From: Gracilaria domingensis
Lineage: Eukaryota; Rhodophyta; Florideophyceae; Gracilariales; Gracilariaceae
Direction: 5' to 3'
NCBI GenBank assembly: GCA_022539475.1
Contig: VCMS01000123.1
Span: forward strand, 1 to 64,000
DNA: 64,000 nt
This document shows positions 19,870 to 30,068 of the stretch, one piece after another. Every line of letters begins with the position of its first letter. Positions within the stretch are counted from its first letter, which is position 1. The notes beneath the pieces were generated by a model. The model did no database searches. It was not told where the DNA came from and saw only the letters and a program-made list of their open reading frames with translations. Made by a program: the position numbers and the translations under genes.

Positions 19870-21064
19870 AGCAAACGGGCAGAGCTAAAGTTGAGCTAAT
19901 CGAGCACTTTGCTCAAAGGAAGTCATTTTTCTTCACAAAAAGTACCATTAGACAATAAAAAAAATTAAAAAAATGCGCCGTGTCACACGGCGCATTTTTC
20001 TTTGTATTTGCAGAGCTCCCTGAGATTAGATCACTTGCGTCCAGCAAATTAAAATTTCACGAACAAATCTTTTGTACATCATATGTAATTACAAACTACT
20101 CGTTCTTCTTTTCAATTCTGTTCCGAGGAGCACGTTGCAACTGCGACAAAACGTCAAGCAAAAGCGCTCGCGGGCGAGCCTTCTGGTTGAGCGCTATCAT
20201 CCGCTGCCGCCGCGTCTGCTCATCACGTCCTCCCACCGCTTCATCTCCGCCGGCTCGTGCCCCCGAACATCACCAGCCTTGGCTTCGACAATCACAAATG
20301 GAGGAGCTCTTCAATGTCGTGAGCGAGTGATGTCAAATTGATGATATCCGCGCTGACTATCAACCGGGAGGCTGCAGCAAACTTCAGTCGTGCGGCTGTG
20401 TATGACGCGGTCTTGGACGTGTTGCAACTTTCGAATTTCCAGCCGTTGGAGGGGCTGCTGTTCCGCGACACGGAAGGGGCGGTGACGCCCGTAGCCATGG
20501 ATACTTGCGGCGACCGCGTGGTTGTGTAACACAACTTGTGTTGCAACCTGTGCTGCCGATGACGTTGCCGCCGCTGCTGGAGAGGGCGGGAAATGGCAAG
20601 TTTCGGAATACTTTCATGACAAACGTAAAACATTTTTTACCATCTTATTCACACACCGTTACACTGTAATTCAATACAAGTACAAGTGGTTTCATAATTT
20701 TAATTCTTTTCATATATTTCACAATCAGTGATTGGTGCAAAAGTTTTCGCCTGTCAGTAGTCCGAAACTTTTGCGATTTCCCGGTCTCTCCGGCGAGCTC
20801 CGAGGCTTTGAGATCGCAGTCCACCCGGTGCTTGCCGCTTCACTGCTGCGATGGGTCCGCCCGTCGAACTATCTTACAACTCGCAAATAGCTTAGAGAAA
20901 TACACATCCCCACCGCCAAAATTTCCCACCGGTTCGTCGCATGTCGCCAGCACAACAACATCGCCGTCCTCGTCAACTCCGCGTACTAGCTCGCCGTTGC
21001 AAAAGCACCAGATTCTATCTGAAAAACGCGACCCCTCGCGCAGCCAGTGTTCTTCCTCCGGAGT
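19870..21064. other. Intergenic: 3' side of the helical-N NLR
   Basis: No gene with family features is visible. It includes one copy of a 52 bp direct repeat (20588-20639). Short reading frames around 20338-20530 have no recognisable domain. Confidence 0.45.
20588..20639. repeat. 52 bp direct repeat, left copy (flanks the helical-N NLR)
   Basis: This copy begins GGGAAATGGCAAGTTTCGG and ends AAAACATTTTTTA. It is identical to 24733-24784. The two copies bracket a 4.1 kb segment holding the complete helical-N NLR gene. Confidence 0.95.
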
Positions 21065-24000
21065 TTACTCGCATTCCTTCCCCGAATCAGCGTCCCACGC
21101 GTGAATCCCCCCGCCGTTATAGTACGCTGCTATGCGTCCGCCGTCAGCACTCACTGCAACGCCGTAAACACCGCTGGTGTGACCGACAAACGGCGGCGTC
21201 AGCTGCTTGCCGCTACTCGCGTCCCACACACGTACTGTCCAGTCCCTAGACCCCGACACAATGCGCCTGCCGTCCGCACTTATCGCAACGCAGGAAACCA
21301 ATTCAGTGTGACCGAAACACGGTGGCGTCAGCTCGTTGCAGCTACCCGCGTCCCACACACGCACCGTCTTGTCCAAAGACCCCGACACAATTCGCCCGCC
21401 GTCCGCACTCACCGCAACGCAGGTAATCTCGTCGGTGTGACCAAAAAACGGCGGCGTCAGCTGCTTGCCGCTATTCGCGTCCCACAAGCGCACCCTTCTG
21501 TCCGAAGACCCCGACACAATTCGCCCGCCGTCCGCACTCACCGCAACGCAGGTAACCGCGTCGTGACCAAAAAATGGTGGCGTCAGCTGCTCGCCGCTAC
21601 TCGCGTCCCACACTCGCACCATATTGTCTTGAGACCCCGATACAATGCGCCTGCCGTCCGCACTCACCGCAACGCAGGTAACCAATCTAGTATGACCGAC
21701 ACATGGCGGCGTCAGCTGCTTGCCGCTACTCGCGTCCCACACACGCACCGTCCTGTCCCAAGACCCCGACACAATGCGCCCGCCGTCCGCACTCACCGCA
21801 ACGCACGTAACCCATCCAGTATGACCGACACATGGCGGCGTCAGCTCCTTACCGCTACTCGCGTCCCATACTCGGATCTGATGCTCTCCATCAGTGGACG
21901 TCACTCGTGTACCGTCACAGCTGAACGCCAAGAAGTTCTGCTCACAGCCAGTATCGGCGCACTTGACCACTCGCTTCATCCTCCCTGTTTCTATATCCCA
22001 CGTCTCGATTGTTCCATTCCCATCCCGGTCCTTTCCAGCAGTGACGACGCTGTTCTGCTCTGAAAGGATCACTCTGCAATCTACTCTTGTGTTGTGCATT
22101 TCTTCAGTGACGAATGGTTCGGATCTGCAAACTCCACTCTCGCTCCGATATTCCGTGACGCCGGGAGACTCTGAACCCCATGAGAACCAAATTCCATCTC
22201 GCTCTATGGTCACGCAACGTGGCCTGCTCGGGCTGTGTATGATTTCAAGCAGAGCACCCGGAGGTTGCAAAATCCCCAAAGAAGCTTGCACCCACGGTCG
22301 TGGCGCACACCTCTCAATTTCCCTCACAAACGTTTTGGTATGCTTGCATTTTTCCGCGTGCTGCAGCAGGCGTCCGTGCAGTTGAAACCAAACTTCACGA
22401 GGGTTGGAAGCCACTGCGGTGCAGCCCATCCGCGCAGCTCTGCCGACCATGACCAGATGGTCCTTGTGATCCGAATAGCCTTGCCTGCTCTCGTTCGCAA
22501 TCGCTATGCCATGCCCCAAGTCCTGCTCAACGGCGTAGATCCCGCTGCTTACGAGACGTTTTGAAATCCATTGCGGCCTGGACAGCAGCCGAATCAGCAG
22601 GAACGCAAGCCCGCCCTCCCGAAGAAGTCTACACACATTGTCGTAAAAGTACCCGTCTTCTTCAATCTCCCACCACTCGAACGACGGGTCTCCACAGCGA
22701 CCATCTGGAAAGTAGCTGTGAACAAGGTTTTGAAAGATTCTGCATCTCTGACGACGTCCTTCCGCCATCCAAACTGAAATCTCGAGAACTAAATCATGTA
22801 GCTGCAAGAACACCAGATTTCCTTCCACCCATTTTTGCGCAATGGACACTTCTCGAAACCTGTCCACAACCTTCTCAGCATCGGCCAAGGTCTCCATGTT
22901 CCACAGCCTTTGGAGCATTTGCACGGAAACCTTTTGCTGCTTCTGAAGAACGCACAAGTACCGAAAGCGCTCCGCATACACTCCTTCCTTGTTATTCCTG
23001 TCCAAAACCTCAAGAGAAGTATCCACGATAATGGACAGCTTATCCATTATATTACGTCCTTTTTTGGCCATTGTGTCGGTATAGAACTCTGACCATGCGT
23101 CCTGTTTTCGCTCAAGGCGCAGAGCACGGGAGATTGTCCGCACCGCACTTCCAGCAATACCATGTGCCAGAGGGAGGCCGTCGCACATATCCAAGATGGA
23201 TTCGAATGCTTTCCTGTTGTTCTCATCGAGGACACTCTCATCGAGAGCACCCAGCTCTTCGGATCTCGCATGATTCATCAACATTCTGCGTGACCGAGTG
23301 CCGTTCACTTCATTCCTCTCAAACATGACACACTCTTCGTCACCTAGGAATCTTTCATCTCTTGTGGTATACACCAATCGACTCTTTTCGTTCACCATTC
23401 TGCCCAGAATCTTGAGCACATAGCTATCAATCCCGTTCACCTTCCAAATATCATCCACGAGGAAAAGACAAGTATGGGCGTGAAACCAGTTCGAGGCGAG
23501 GTCGGCGGCGTCGCTCAACGATTTCATCCCCTTTATCTTGTCGGCCATTTGTTTCCCGCCCGTCTTGTGCACGATAGCCGAGATTGCTGAGATAATGCTT
23601 TGAATGGTAGCGTCGTTGCCGAGCTGTATGTACAACACTCCTCCAGGAAAGCTGCTCCTCACTTCACTGTGCGTTGCTAGACCTCGCAGAGCACACGTCT
23701 TGCCAATGCCGCCTTGTCCGGAAGCGATCACAGCGACAACGCGGGCTTCACTTTTCGCAAGTACGGCGGTCTTAAGCTTGCACTCGTTGGTGGTGGGTGT
23801 GTCGTAGGCCAGTATGAGTCTCGGTGGATTTGGCGGAACGGTGTTGCGGCTGATTTACTGATCTGGTTTGGAAAGTTCAGTCGGCAGCATGGGGGAGATT
23901 TTGTTCAGCAGGAAGTCGACAAAGGTTTCTAGGCGCGTCTGGCAACCATCAAGAACGTCCTTCATGCGGCGAACACGTTTGAAGCGCTTCGCGGTGTTGA

Positions 24001-24271
24001 TGGGCTCACTCCATGATTCGAGTTGTTCGACGTCATCCGCAAATGTTTCCATGTGAAAGCTGAGTAGCTCGAGCGTGACAATGTCCGGGTGGGTGACGTA
24101 CTCAAGACGACGAAGAATGTTGGTAACGGTTTTGTACAGGCGTTTGAGATCAGCAAGTTGTCGTTTGTTGTCTTCCTTGATGTCGCCACGGTTGTACCAC
24201 TCGTTGACGATGGTTTCAAGCTTGGATAACACTGTGAGACCGGGAGCTACCAAGTCGAAGTAGGCCGACAT
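21065..24271 (-). CDS. Helical N-module - NB-ARC - Apaf-1-like helical - WD40 receptor, with one in-frame TAA
   Basis: From the ATG at 24271 (MSAYFDLV), 138 residues form a helical, coiled-coil-like domain. A TAA at 23857-23855 follows, and the same frame continues for 929 codons to 21065. The part after TAA carries VPPNPPRLILAY, Walker A GQGGIGKT, Walker B LFLVDDIW, YTTRDER, GLPL, an MHD-like LHD, the Apaf-1-like helical block (YFYDNVCRLL, RPQWISKRL), NPREVWFQLHGRL and a propeller whose last six WD repeats are about 43 residues each and nearly identical. All NB-ARC motifs are intact, so TAA is the only lesion. It may be a nonsense allele, a sequencing error, or a boundary giving a free N-module. 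The first ATG further upstream (24556) adds only a low-complexity extension. Function by family: ATP-switch recognition receptor. Confidence 0.85.
21090..21880 (-). repeat. Array of six near-identical 129 bp WD40 repeat units
   Basis: Units repeat every 129 bp (one is 126) and each encodes WDASSGxxLTPPxxGHTxxVTCVAVSADGxRIVSGSxDxxVRVW-type repeats. Spacing is visible from the recurring word GGCGTCAGCT at about 21191, 21322, 21451, 21577, 21706 and 21835. Differences cluster at the two residues after GHT and around SGSxDxx. The DNA is as conserved as the protein, which implies recent amplification or gene conversion. Confidence 0.92.
23855..23857 (-). other. In-frame TAA between N-module and NB-ARC linker
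   Basis: The codons read CCA GAT CAG TAA ATC AGC, with VPPNPPR seven codons later in the same frame. No plausible intron spans it, because the GTAAAT just after CAG is only 9 bp from the next usable AG. Confidence 0.85.
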
Positions 24272-25362
24272 TTTGTCTGCGGAAGAGGGGAAACGTCTCG
24301 GGCGCAGCGGGGAGGGTGCGCGAGTTGGGCAGAATGAGGGCGGCGTGCGGCAATGGCACCAGCGAGAAGGTGCGGGAAGGGAGGGCATAGGATGATGGCC
24401 GAATGGTGTGCGTTGCTGCTTCATGGCATCTTCCAACGGGGAGCGTAGTTGGCACGCAACACACGCCAGTCGCGGCATCGAGGCAAAGGCAGCCATTTCG
24501 ACTCTGGAGATTCTCGGCGTGTGATTACGCCACACGCCACACAGGTAGTTTACCAATCGGAAAGCGCGCTAAGTTCAGCGGCGAAGGCGAAGCAGCGCTG
24601 CCGTAGATGTAGAAACGTTTTTTCGAAGAATCGTGATATAAGGTTACCGAAGGTAGCAAACTCTCTGGGGAGGCGGTTTCGCTATATCACCATCACGTGA
24701 CTGGTCCCACAATCGTTAGATCAGGAGAGAGAGGGAAATGGCAAGTTTCGGAATACTTTCATGACAAACGTAAAACATTTTTTATTTTTATACAAAAGGT
24801 TCATAAATATATTCTAGCAAGTATCATTGCTGTTGCGTCGTAAGCAATGTGTTGTACGTAGAAGTTTTGTAAGTTGATCGCTGTTCTTCTCCGATACCTG
24901 ATCGTAGATCTACGGGAAATATGTTGATACTTCCGCTATCTCGAAATGAGAACTCGTGTTACTCGCATTTACTTTGAGCTAACCGTGTCAATTGTAGGCG
25001 TTCTGAGAGATCAATGCAAGATCTATAGAAGCATCCAAGCCTCACTTTGCTACAGTTTAGTAAAACATGTTAACATTGTCTTACAATGTGTTCCAAATAG
25101 CGATATGAGCGGTATATATTGTTGTTGGGAACGGCAAACTTTTTGCTATATGAACTTGAATATTATTCATTTCAACATAATTCGTTACGTTTATGTCACA
25201 TGCACTGAAGTACTCTAATCCTACTACGACTGCCCGACAACTTTTGCGTCATACCATCGTTCTGCTTCCTGCTTCGTCGATACCTGAAATAACGCCATAA
25301 TCCCGAAACACAAGGACGTTGAACATGTTCAACTGACATCGAATTACTAATTTATTGAATGA
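24272..25362. other. Intergenic with the second 52 bp repeat
   Basis: This holds the presumed promoter of the minus-strand NLR (24272-24730), the right copy of the 52 bp repeat, and AT-rich DNA without a recognisable gene up to the CaaX-protein gene. Confidence 0.45.
24733..24784. repeat. 52 bp direct repeat, right copy
   Basis: Identical in sequence and orientation to 20588-20639. A few bases upstream are also similar (GGAGAG followed by a GGG run). It may mark a duplicative insertion or recombination that brought in the NLR block. Confidence 0.95.
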
Positions 25363-25443
25363 ACCCAACGCACCAGCATTGAAGCCGCAAAAACAGTATA
25401 CAACTCGCTCACTGCCGAACTTCCGAAGGACATAAATTCAACG

Positions 25444-26751
25444 TTGATTCCATCCCCGCCCTCCCCATTTCCGGATGTCGTGCTTCACTTCAACTATGAC
25501 GAAGGTCACTCCGGGCGCTTCATGGTACCGGACACCGATGGTGGGTCAGTCGCTTTTGACTGGGTAATGAACCGCGCGAATGATCTGACATTTCTGATGA
25601 CGAATCTATCGCTGCCAGCACCGCTTCCGTCTCGTAACCAAGAGAACATCATCTTCATGCCTGGTCTCAGTACTCTGCATCAACCACAGCAAGGTGAAAC
25701 AAGCACTGAGCAACGTCTCCGACACTACGTCAAGGTCTTACGTTCAATGTCAATGGCGCAACTCCACCCAGGCACAAATATGGATCAGCCTCATGTTCGC
25801 ATTCGCGGTGATCGCGCAGTAGTCTTTCGAGCGCTGATTGACGGGTTGCGACCAGTACTTCCTGATAATATTGAGCCACGAGAGGAGGGGAATGAGCTTG
25901 TTTATAGTATTCAGCAACTCGACTATTTGCAAGCTGCACTGCTTTCATTTGGGCTTCTCGATTTACCGTTAACCGATCGCATCCGTGACTTGTTGGATCG
26001 GACAACACTCAAAGATGCGCAACCAATTGTCTTGGCAGCATATTCACGTTCGTCCATTGATCTCAGAGTTGCGTTGGAGGAACACATCAAGTCTAGTCTG
26101 GAACAAGGCGAGCTTCAGTCTGCTATCGAGAAACGTCTACGGAAACTGGTGACTGCAGTCACTTTTGGTTCCGCCACCAGTGGATTTCCAGACGGACCTG
26201 CCTATGTGCACGTCTCCAGTTTTCAAGACTCGCTAGCTAGTACCGCGGGTGTGACGTCTCTCCATAACGCAGATAAGGCCGGGGCAGATGCGGTGTTTGT
26301 CAATTTCGAATCACCGTTTGGTGAAGGATCATTCGACTCTCACAATCTCGGCGCTGTGACATCCCAATATCTGTCAATTATCCTGGCAGCTAATGATGCC
26401 ACTACCTTCCGTCAGCTGTGGGAAATGGGCGTAAACGGCCATATTGTACATCCTGGGAATGCTTTCGAACTGCTGAAGGCAACGATGGTGTTGACTGACG
26501 CTACCTTCTGGGTCTGGAACCCAGAGGAAGCTTGGAATGGAATCAGCAAAGATTTTCTCCCTGATGGAGAGATAGCAGAGCAAGTGCTGCGAGAGGGCCT
26601 TGGAAACGAGTTTGTGGATGGACTTCTACGTGACTTTGGTCCCCCCAGAGAACCTTTGAAGGGGCCGAAGACTGCTTCCACATCCGTGGAGCCTGGGGAA
26701 GAGGGAGGAAAGGAGGATCGCCCGTGGTGGTCCTATTGCATTGTTAGTTAG
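25444..26751 (+). CDS. Unknown cytosolic protein ending in a CaaX prenylation box
   Basis: The open frame extends upstream to 25363 without an ATG, and the residues encoded there (AAKTVYNSLTAELPKDINS) look coding. The 5' end is therefore probably another exon or a mis-annotated start. The listed start is only the first alternative codon, and the first ATG in frame lies at about 25522 (MVPDTDGG). The protein of at least 410 residues is soluble and helix-rich with no signal peptide or transmembrane segment. It ends PWWSYCIVS: C-I-V-S is a classic CaaX box (X = Ser favours farnesylation), so membrane attachment by a lipid is predicted. I do not recognise the family. Confidence 0.6.
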   Translation: MIPSPPSPFPDVVLHFNYDEGHSGRFMVPDTDGGSVAFDWVMNRANDLTFLMTNLSLPAPLPSRNQENIIFMPGLSTLHQPQQGETSTEQRLRHYVKVLRSMSMAQLHPGTNMDQPHVRIRGDRAVVFRALIDGLRPVLPDNIEPREEGNELVYSIQQLDYLQAALLSFGLLDLPLTDRIRDLLDRTTLKDAQPIVLAAYSRSSIDLRVALEEHIKSSLEQGELQSAIEKRLRKLVTAVTFGSATSGFPDGPAYVHVSSFQDSLASTAGVTSLHNADKAGADAVFVNFESPFGEGSFDSHNLGAVTSQYLSIILAANDATTFRQLWEMGVNGHIVHPGNAFELLKATMVLTDATFWVWNPEEAWNGISKDFLPDGEIAEQVLREGLGNEFVDGLLRDFGPPREPLKGPKTASTSVEPGEEGGKEDRPWWSYCIVS

Positions 26752-27127
26752 AATTAGGTTTATATCTGGAGCGCATGCGTGCGTTTTTCGAAAAGCTTTC
26801 CCCTTTCTGGAGGCCAATATCGTAATAGCAACCCCTCTGTAACTCATATCAAAAGGGCCACTCGGAGCTCGGTATGTCAGGGGCCATACACGAATATTTT
26901 TGAACTCCTGCGACGAACATATCAGTTCGCAGTTAAGCTGTCCGGTATACGAACAGTATGAACGGGGCGGCGATTTGCAACGGAAAGTACGTTTGGTGGC
27001 ATGCAATGATGCCCCTCTATTACGAATCTCAACAGCTCAGCAACAATAAGATGCTCATTAGCTATGCTTAAGTGTCCTCGAAAGAAGAGACTGTCGTTCT
27101 TCTGTTTCGGAACGCAGCGAGGGCATT
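26752..27127. other. Intergenic: no gene recognised
   Basis: A short spacer between two plus-strand genes. It should contain the 3' region of the first and the promoter of the second. No motif is assignable. Confidence 0.4.
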
Positions 27128-27910
27128 ATGAACGTTCTCATTGTAGTGCTTTCTGTTGCATCTGTTGCATTTGCGCAATGGAATTGTCCGAAGTATGACA
27201 CCATCGTTTTGAAGGACACTGCCGTGGACGCAGAGGGACTTTCTTCCATTGTGACGAACTTCACAGAACTGCTTGGTGGAGAAAACAATGGAAACAGCGC
27301 CGGCCCGCTGGCGGGCGGACAACGTTCCATCAACTGGGATGCTCCAATCGTTCCTTTCGATATGGCCGGAGATTTTTTCAACGTGAACGTTACTCGCGGA
27401 GCCGTGTTCTACACTGAAGGAGGCCAATTTGCAGTGTCCAACCCTTCGTCGCCACCGCCTCAGGATGACCGTTTTTCTTCTTTGCTACCGGAGAGCATAT
27501 CAGAAAGATTCCGCCGTTTTTCCCTTGAGCGCCTGTTCACACCCGTACTGTCGAACAAACTGAACGTTAACTTCGAGATTCCCGCAACTACTACCAAGGC
27601 TAAAGTAAGCGGATTTGGGGCTGTTTTTACGGATGTGAAGTACTGGAACAAAACTTACATGAGTTATCGGGATGAAAACGATTGCGAGATTGATCGAGTT
27701 GTCGTTCCGACGAAGTGGGAGGGCCTGAGCTTTTCAGGGCTTGTTGTTGTGGATAAGAATAACAGCTGGGCACCAATGCCGGTTATTTCCAAGGTCGTTG
27801 TGCAACTCGGAAATGTTTCAGTCAACGGGTTTCCTACCAACTGGGCTCCAGAGCAATACCGGGATGTGGTGGTATTGGATGACCTCTTCTACAGCGAGCC
27901 TACTGTTTGA
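27128..27910 (+). CDS. Secreted protein resembling a bacterial INWD/GFGAVFTDV family
   Basis: 260 residues from the ATG at 27128. A signal peptide (MNVLIVVLSVASVAFA) is cleaved before QWNCP. The mature part contains QRSINWDAP, DFFNVNVTRGAVF, ERLFTPVLSN, FGAVFTDV and DVVVLDDLFY in that order. From memory, the same motif series occurs in uncharacterised secreted proteins of bacteria (GRR-x-INWDG, FFNVNSPRG, RLFTPVGSN, GFGAVFTDVD), which suggests a beta-sandwich extracellular domain and possible transfer from bacteria. Several N-glycosylation sites are present. The function is unknown. A database search is needed to confirm the relationship. Confidence 0.65.
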   Translation: MNVLIVVLSVASVAFAQWNCPKYDTIVLKDTAVDAEGLSSIVTNFTELLGGENNGNSAGPLAGGQRSINWDAPIVPFDMAGDFFNVNVTRGAVFYTEGGQFAVSNPSSPPPQDDRFSSLLPESISERFRRFSLERLFTPVLSNKLNVNFEIPATTTKAKVSGFGAVFTDVKYWNKTYMSYRDENDCEIDRVVVPTKWEGLSFSGLVVVDKNNSWAPMPVISKVVVQLGNVSVNGFPTNWAPEQYRDVVVLDDLFYSEPTV

Positions 27911-28636
27911 TTCTGGCATATACAGATTCTCGATGCCTTCCCAAGACTTGTACATCGATGAACACAGCAAGATTTCTAAATTAGATAGAAATCTAAAGAT
28001 GGAGCAACAGTTCCTGCACTAGTAGTGTTCTAGATCGAACTAGATCTTTATTCTGATTGTTAGTCCTTGTGATAAAGATTCTCAAAACAAGCTTTGGCTG
28101 AAGATGGAAAGATTAGACTCCTTTTGTGGTAGGTCGGGAGGGCAACCGGTTGGCATCCGATTTGTCCCAAGAGCCACGTAGTATCTGATAGTGTTTAGTA
28201 TATTCGGTGGGCCAGTAACCTCGTGTACTTTGTCTGCGTGTCATATTGTGACACGCATTCGAGAAATACACGAGGTTCTCTTTCGACAAAAAATTTTTCA
28301 AAAATGAAAACAAATCAGCTTCGTTACAGTGTAAATGTGGGAAAGACTTTCACACATGTAAAAATATTTACGAAACTTTGGAATCTTCAAGATGAAGTGA
28401 GGATTTCAAATAGAGAGTAACGAATACAGTTTATCGTCGCGATCTTCTTGGCAACTTCCACCATTTGTAGCCACCCTGTGCGACACACCCATTCTTGTTT
28501 TGGGAGTTACTGAGATTGAGTTCATAATATGGCAAGTGCATGGGACCGCATCCCAACTATCCTGGTAAACAATCTCGGACGCAACCCTAGGCGCTCATGA
28601 GCCATGAGAGACAAATGTTGCAGCCATCAGAAACAC
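27911..28636. other. Intergenic: no gene recognised
   Basis: It lies between convergent genes and should hold both 3' regions. AT-rich, with no RNA gene or terminal repeat recognised. Confidence 0.4.
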
Positions 28637-29296
28637 CTACCGCGTGCGGAACACGACACATTTGTTGGCAGATCGCAGCATATTGTTCAGGTTGGAGAAC
28701 GGATTCAACAACTGAATAGTAGTAAAGAAAATGCGAATGCACCGGTCTCTGGTCTGTTCCTGTTGATCTCCATGGAAAGTATGATGACCAATTCCAGTCC
28801 CTCGTTCCAGCCATATGGAGAAAGGCTTGAATTGACTTGCAGCAAATCGAGGCGATCCATAGTTGGTTATGGGAAACTCTCCAGCATCTTCGATAAACTG
28901 GGGCACAACGTTGTTTGAATTCAAAGAGCCGAGGTTCACGTCCGAATCCTTTGCCACAATCACAGGCGTGAAGCTCTTGTCAGAAGCTCCATCGATACTA
29001 AACAAGGTCAAGCCAGTCTCGCCCGCGAACGTGAACTCGCATTCATCGAAGGCCACCTCACAACTGTCCTTAGGAACCGGAGTTGGAGCTGGAGTTGGCG
29101 TGGGTGTCGGAACCAGACCGGTGCAATGTTCGACGGTAAGAAGTTCATAGCAGCGAGGGTCGTCAGTTCTCGGACAAGTGGCTGCGATCTGTGACGTGAG
29201 GTAAATAGCCGCAGCTACATCCTCAAGTGTAGTAAAACAGTTAACTTCAACAAGACGATCATGTACCCTGCCCAGCAGAGTATCCGCCCATCTTAG
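28637..29296 (-). pseudogene. 5'-truncated extracellular protein gene with Pro/Thr linker
   Basis: Read from the MITE border at 29296, one frame is open for about 220 codons. A helical, Cys-containing segment (LRWADTLLGRVHD to CPRTDDPRCYELL) comes first. A (TP)n/(AP)n linker typical of wall or surface proteins follows, then a domain beginning CEVAFDECEFTFAGETG. No start codon or signal peptide lies in the frame before the hAT-type MITE at 29297-29849, so the 5' part is lost or lies in an exon beyond it. The last 45 or so residues look less protein-like and may be out of the true frame. No family is recognised. Confidence 0.45.
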
Positions 29297-29849
29297 CAGG
29301 CCCGTATTTGTGACTGACTGACTTGATAGAAATAAAAATGACTAGTGGCTGACCGACAAGCATATGCAATAAATTTCTGGTCATATTTAGTCATTTACAG
29401 TACACGTGGTCCATAAAAACACGTGTTACATTCATAACCACTAATAATTCTACATGTGCGTAATATAATAGGTTAAATGGTTTGCAAATTAAGTTGTAAG
29501 TTTTTTTCTCACTGCAAATAGTATACATAGTTAGCAATTTGTTAAGATGACTCTTGGCTTGATTAATTTTGCCTTTGTTTTCAATTTTTAGCTCGTTTTT
29601 AAAAACGTTTTAAAAACATTGAAGTTTGATATTAGAATTCTAAAGAACGAATATATGTTGTTAGAGCCTAATCAAATTGGCATGTGTATTTATCTATCTC
29701 GCACCAAAAGCAGTGCAGTTTAATTTCTAAGAAAACACGCTTAGAAAAAGGACAAAGGAAAACGTGACTAAAAATGACTGACTTCGAATTTTTTTGATTG
29801 ACTTTGACTTTTCGACTTGATCAAAAATCTAGTAACAAATACGGCCCTG
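29297..29849. mobile_element. hAT-type MITE, 553 bp
   Basis: It begins CAGGCCCGTATTTGTGACT and ends ACAAATACGGCCCTG, an imperfect inverted repeat. It is homologous along its whole length to 43016-43564. It has no coding capacity. The flanking 8-mers (CATCTTAG and CTATCAAC) do not match, so the flank may have been rearranged after insertion. Confidence 0.85.
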
Positions 29850-30068
29850 CTATCAACCCCAACTACGTCTGCTCAAAACCTTTTACGCAGAGGCGCAACT
29901 TTTACTTCAGCGCCTTGAGCACGCCCCCACATAACACCGAGACCATCACCACATTACTTCAATGTCAAACCGTCCTGCAACAGCACTTGGGCCACCTCGC
30001 TGCGCTCGCTTCGTCGATGGAATCCATCGGAAATCCGAGTAAAACCCACTTATGTGGAGAACAAACTC

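Noticed and set aside
21090..21880. A 129 bp periodic array that might suggest a CRISPR or satellite
   Set aside because: Units are contiguous, coding and in frame with the WD40 propeller; there are no unique spacers.
21047..22063. 338-codon plus-strand frame with repeated TRVPHTHR-like units
   Set aside because: It is the antisense of the near-identical WD40 repeats, so its periodicity is inherited from them.
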